DNA from: RGIG5579 sp045602025
GTDB taxonomy: Bacteria > Bacillota > Clostridia > Oscillospirales > SIG627
Reading direction: 5' to 3'
DNA: 8,628 nt
Assembly (NCBI GenBank): GCA_045602025.1
Contig: JAZSAT010000024.1
Span: 1-8,628 of the forward strand
The notes under the pieces were generated by a model. That model searched no databases and had not been told where the DNA came from. It saw only the letters and a program-made list of their open reading frames with translations. This document shows, piece after piece, positions 6,121 to 8,628 of this stretch (its first letter is position 1; each line of letters opens with the position of its first letter). The translations under genes and the position numbers were made by a program.

Positions 6121-6132
6121 TCGGGAACCGAT
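6120..6132 (+). promoter_or_regulatory. Hairpin filling the rpsO-pnp gap up to the pnp start codon
   Basis: ATCGG (6120-6124) and CCGAT (6128-6132) pair perfectly around a GAA triloop. The stem begins at the last base of the rpsO stop codon and ends at the base before the pnp ATG. The only Shine-Dalgarno-like bases (GGGA, 6123-6126) are inside it. A ribosome terminating on rpsO would melt it, so it may enforce translational coupling. Confidence 0.55.
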
Positions 6133-8229
6133 ATGTTTGAAAATCACAGAATCTTCAAATATGAATACGCCGGCAGACCTCTGATCATTGAAACCGGTAA
6201 GATCAGTCAGCTTGCAAACGGATCTTGTCTTGTTCGCTACGGCGACACCTGCATCCTTGCAAACGCTACCGCATCTGCTGCTCCCAGAGACGGGATCGAT
6301 TTTCTCCCCCTTTCTGTGGACTATGAAGAGAGACTCTACGCTGTAGGCCGTATTCCCGGAAGCTTTAACAGAAGAGAAGGCAGACCTTCTACCAAGGCGA
6401 TCCTCACCTCCCGTGTGATCGACCGCCCGATCCGTCCCCTCTTCCCCAAGGATCTGAGAAACGATGTTTGCATCTCCCTTCTCACCCTTTCGGTAGATCA
6501 GGACAATTCTCCCGAAGTTGCCGCTATGATTGGCGCTTCCATCGCTCTTTCCATTTCCGATATTCCTTGGAACGGACCTATTGGCGGCGCATTTGTCGGC
6601 CTTGTTGACGGCGAAGTTGTCATCAACCCCACCATGGAGCAGAGAGCAAAGAGCACACTGGAACTCACTGTTGCCGCAAGCGAAAAGAAGGTCGTTATGA
6701 TCGAAGCAGGCGCAAAGGAAGTTTCCGATGAGGAAATGTACGGTGCCATCATGACCGCTTTCGAAGAGATCCGCGGACTGGTTGCCTTTATCAATGACAT
6801 TGTAAAGGAAATCGGCAAGCCCAAATTCTCTTACCCCTCTTGCGAGGTTGACCACGATATGTTCGAGGCCATCAAGGAATTTGCCATCGAGGATGTGAAG
6901 GCCGCTCTTGACACCGATGACAAGACCGTTCGCGATGAGCGTATGCAGGGCGTTTACGAGAAGATCTACGAAAAATTCGATGAGATCTATCCCGATTCCC
7001 GCCTGGCGATCAACGAGTGTGTATACAAGCTCCAGAAGTTTGTTGTACGCCGCTGGCTTCTCGACGAAAAGAAGAGAGTTGACGGCAGAAGAATGGACGA
7101 GATCAGACCTCTCGCTTCCGAAGTCGGTCTTATCCCCAGAGTCCACGGCTCCGGTCTTTTCACCAGAGGACAGACTCAGGTGCTTACCTTGGCTACCCTC
7201 GGTTCTGTTTCCGATCAGCAGCTGCTTGACGGTGTAGATCCCGAAGAGACCAAGAGATATATGCACCACTACAATATGCCCGGTCATTCCGTAGGCGAAG
7301 CAGAGGCTTCCAGAAGCCCCGGCAGACGCGAGATCGGTCACGGCGCTCTTGCTGAAAGAGCTCTTGAACCTGTTCTTCCTTCCCTTGAGGACTTCCCCTA
7401 CACCATCCGTTTGGTATCTGAGATCGTTTCTTCCAACGGTTCTCCCTCTCAGGGCTCCATCTGCGGATCCACCCTGGCTCTTATGGATGCCGGTGTACCG
7501 ATCACCGCTCCCGTTGCAGGTATTTCCTGCGGTCTCATTACCGAAGGCGAAAAGTGGGACACCATGATCGATATTGAGGGTCTCGAAGACTTCTTCGGCG
7601 ATATGGACTTTAAGGTAGCAGGTACTCACAAGGGTATTACTGCAATTCAGATGGACCTGAAGATCGACGGTCTGACTCCCGAGATCATCAAGCAGGCACT
7701 GGAAACCACCCACAAAGCAAGACTCTACATCCTGGACGAGGTTATGCTGAAAGCCATCCCCGCTCCCAGAGAAGATGTTTCTGAATTCGCTCCCAAGATG
7801 ATCTCTATGAAGATCCACCCCGATAAGATCCGCGAAGTAATCGGTTCCGGCGGTAAGGTAATTCAGAAGATCTGCGCCGATACCGGTGCAAAGATTGACA
7901 TCGAGGATGACGGCAGCGTGTTCATTTCTGCGATCAACCGCGACAGTGCTTATGCTGCAAAGAAGATCGTTGATGCGATCGTTTTCGAGCCTGAGGTTGG
8001 TATGGTATTTGATAACTGTACCGTAACAAAGCTTATGACCTTCGGTGCATTCGTAGAATTTGCTCCCGGCAAGGAAGGCCTCGTACACATTTCCAAGCTC
8101 GATAAGAAGAGAGTGGAAAAGGTAGAGGACATCTGCAAGGTTGGCGATAAGATGAAGGTAAAACTCATCGAGATCGACGACAAGGGCAGAATCAATCTTT
8201 CCCGCAAGGATGCAATGGACGAAGAATAA
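6133..8229 (+). CDS. pnp: Polyribonucleotide nucleotidyltransferase (PNPase)
   Basis: PNPase is a phosphorolytic 3'-5' exoribonuclease of mRNA decay that acts as a homotrimer. The 698-residue length is typical of Firmicutes. Order of domains: first RNase PH core (about 10-215, with GSFNRREGRP at 76-85), all-alpha linker (about 235-305), second RNase PH core (about 310-545, starting near VDGRRMDEIRPL), KH domain (about 550-612, IGSGGK at 570-575) and S1 domain (about 617-692, FGAFVEFAPGKEGLVHISKL). Catalytic Asp486, Asp492 and Lys494 (in GDMDFK) fall at the same numbers as in E. coli. The acidic tail ends DAMDEE soon after S1. There is no free strong Shine-Dalgarno, since the upstream GGGA is in a hairpin, so coupling to rpsO is likely. 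A long open frame on the opposite strand is a codon-bias shadow. Confidence 0.98.
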   Translation: MFENHRIFKYEYAGRPLIIETGKISQLANGSCLVRYGDTCILANATASAAPRDGIDFLPLSVDYEERLYAVGRIPGSFNRREGRPSTKAILTSRVIDRPIRPLFPKDLRNDVCISLLTLSVDQDNSPEVAAMIGASIALSISDIPWNGPIGGAFVGLVDGEVVINPTMEQRAKSTLELTVAASEKKVVMIEAGAKEVSDEEMYGAIMTAFEEIRGLVAFINDIVKEIGKPKFSYPSCEVDHDMFEAIKEFAIEDVKAALDTDDKTVRDERMQGVYEKIYEKFDEIYPDSRLAINECVYKLQKFVVRRWLLDEKKRVDGRRMDEIRPLASEVGLIPRVHGSGLFTRGQTQVLTLATLGSVSDQQLLDGVDPEETKRYMHHYNMPGHSVGEAEASRSPGRREIGHGALAERALEPVLPSLEDFPYTIRLVSEIVSSNGSPSQGSICGSTLALMDAGVPITAPVAGISCGLITEGEKWDTMIDIEGLEDFFGDMDFKVAGTHKGITAIQMDLKIDGLTPEIIKQALETTHKARLYILDEVMLKAIPAPREDVSEFAPKMISMKIHPDKIREVIGSGGKVIQKICADTGAKIDIEDDGSVFISAINRDSAYAAKKIVDAIVFEPEVGMVFDNCTVTKLMTFGAFVEFAPGKEGLVHISKLDKKRVEKVEDICKVGDKMKVKLIEIDDKGRINLSRKDAMDEE

Positions 8230-8273
8230 TTAAAAAAAGGACACAAAAAAGGCTACTTCTCATAAGGATGATT

Positions 8274-8306
8274 AAAGCCTCGATGAAATTCATCGAGGCT
8301 TTTCTT
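8274..8306 (+). terminator. Intrinsic terminator of rpsO-pnp
   Basis: AAAGCCTCGATG (8274-8285) pairs with CATCGAGGCTTT (8291-8302) in a perfect 12-bp stem with a five-base loop, followed by TTTTCTTAT. It starts 45 nt after the pnp stop. The A-run on the left arm means it could also act, more weakly, from the other side. Confidence 0.9.
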
Positions 8307-8331
8307 ATGCTTATTGGATAGAACCAGCATC

Positions 8332-8373
8332 GCATTTGTAAGTACAAATGCTTCTTTTTGGGTGATACCCAAA
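8332..8373. repeat. Two adjacent perfect hairpins
   Basis: GCATTTGTA/TACAAATGC (8332-8340 and 8343-8351) has a nominal 2-base loop, and TTTGGGT/ACCCAAA (8357-8363 and 8367-8373) has a GAT loop. They lie between the pnp terminator and the AGTGATATT cluster. The second is followed by CCCTTTT and could be a weak terminator on the plus strand. The bases between 8374 and 8400 are A-rich and show nothing else. Confidence 0.7.
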
Positions 8374-8400
8374 CCCTTTTAACAACAAACAAGAAAGATA

Positions 8401-8586
8401 AGTGATATTCTTTGCTGTGCAAAGAGTGATATTTTCTTTTGAAAATTCCTCGCCTATGGCGAGACATTTCAAAAAGAAAGTGATATTACTCCCTCTGGTC
8501 GTAGTGATATTTTATTCGCCCTAAAAACTGTCCGTAGGACAATGTCACTCGGCATTAGCCGAATATCACTGCGAAGCAATATCACT
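8401..8586. repeat. AGTGATATT mosaic palindrome: hairpins joined by a conserved 9-mer
   Basis: AGTGATATT occurs directly at 8401-8409, 8425-8433, 8479-8487 and 8503-8511. Its complement AATATCACT occurs at 8562-8570 and 8578-8586, and AATGTCACT, one base different, at 8541-8549. Between copies lie small hairpins with unrelated stems: CTTTGC/GCAAAG (8410-8424), CTCGCC/GGCGAG (8449-8463) nested in TTCTTTTGAAA with a near-complementary right arm (8434-8444 and 8467-8478), TGTCC/GGACA (8529-8541), TCGGC/GCCGA (8549-8562) and TGC/GCA (8570-8578). The loops have three or four bases. No gene is supported here. The architecture suggests an intergenic palindromic repeat or MITE-like element, or a structured RNA. 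Confidence 0.8.
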
Positions 8587-8599
8587 CGCCATACGGGGT

Positions 8600-8626
8600 C
8601 CCCACAAAACCGTGGCTTTTGTGGGG
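8600..8626. repeat. Strong 10-bp hairpin at the right edge
   Basis: CCCCACAAAA (8600-8609) pairs perfectly with TTTTGTGGGG (8617-8626) around a 7-base loop, CCGTGGC. The preceding GGGG (8595-8598) could compete for the CCCC arm. It may be the next unit of the repeat region or the end of an element continuing beyond the window. Confidence 0.65.
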
Positions 8627-8628
8627 TG

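Noticed and set aside
5950..8088. 712-codon open frame on the minus strand across pnp
   Set aside because: It is wholly antisense to rpsO and pnp, which carry all expected catalytic motifs. Its openness follows from the strong codon bias of pnp, and its translation shows no recognisable domain.
8245..8280. Antiterminator-like alternative pairing AGGCT (8250-8254) with AGCCT (8276-8280) ahead of the pnp terminator
   Set aside because: It has five base pairs against a perfect 12-bp terminator stem and lies after the last gene of the unit, so regulation by this switch is unlikely.
8192..8467. 91-codon minus-strand open frame at the right edge
   Set aside because: It runs through the end of pnp, the terminator and the AGTGATATT repeats. 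The repeat itself produces the text YHSLHSKEYH, a typical spurious product of repeats.
8401..8586. CRISPR array
   Set aside because: The repeated unit is only 9 bp, spacing is irregular (16 to 54 bp), copies switch orientation, and the intervening pieces are self-complementary rather than unique spacers.

Overview
The window looks like chromosomal DNA from a spore-forming, anaerobic, moderate-GC Gram-positive bacterium of the class Clostridia. The evidence is a full-length SpoIIE sporulation phosphatase, an oxygen-sensitive class III ribonucleotide reductase system (NrdD with a short NrdG2-type activase), canonical sigma-A promoters with strong Shine-Dalgarno sites, and a Firmicutes-type rpsO-pnp pair. 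The sequence alone does not settle the family or genus.

Left half, minus strand (1-5212), reading right to left. spoIIE (5212 to 2741) starts from a promoter that looks Spo0A-controlled. A small lipoprotein gene (2651 to 2289) follows with its own strong promoter and is closed by a double-stem terminator (2211-2247). Next comes a nrdG-nrdD operon, with two NrdR-box-like operators and a near-consensus promoter, then nrdG (2074 to 1376), then nrdD overlapping it by ATGA. nrdD runs off the left edge, so only its first 459 codons are present.

Right half, plus strand (5344-8229). A small unrecognised membrane-protein ORF (5344-5628) is divergent from spoIIE. It is followed by an AT-rich inverted repeat, a promoter, a structured leader of about 134 nt, rpsO (5857-6120) and pnp (6133-8229). 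The 12-nt rpsO-pnp gap, together with the last base of the rpsO stop codon, is a perfect hairpin ending one base before the pnp start codon, which suggests translational coupling. A clear intrinsic terminator ends the unit.

Right edge (8303-8628). There is no credible gene. The DNA is a run of small hairpins, and most of the stretch 8401-8586 is organised around the 9-mer AGTGATATT: four direct copies, then three inverted copies, one differing by a base that keeps a G-U pair in RNA. Stem sequences change from hairpin to hairpin while the linker is conserved. This mosaic palindrome is the least explained part of the window and the best candidate for something undescribed. Otherwise the window is housekeeping: DNA precursor synthesis under anaerobiosis, a sporulation checkpoint phosphatase, and ribosome/RNA-decay genes.
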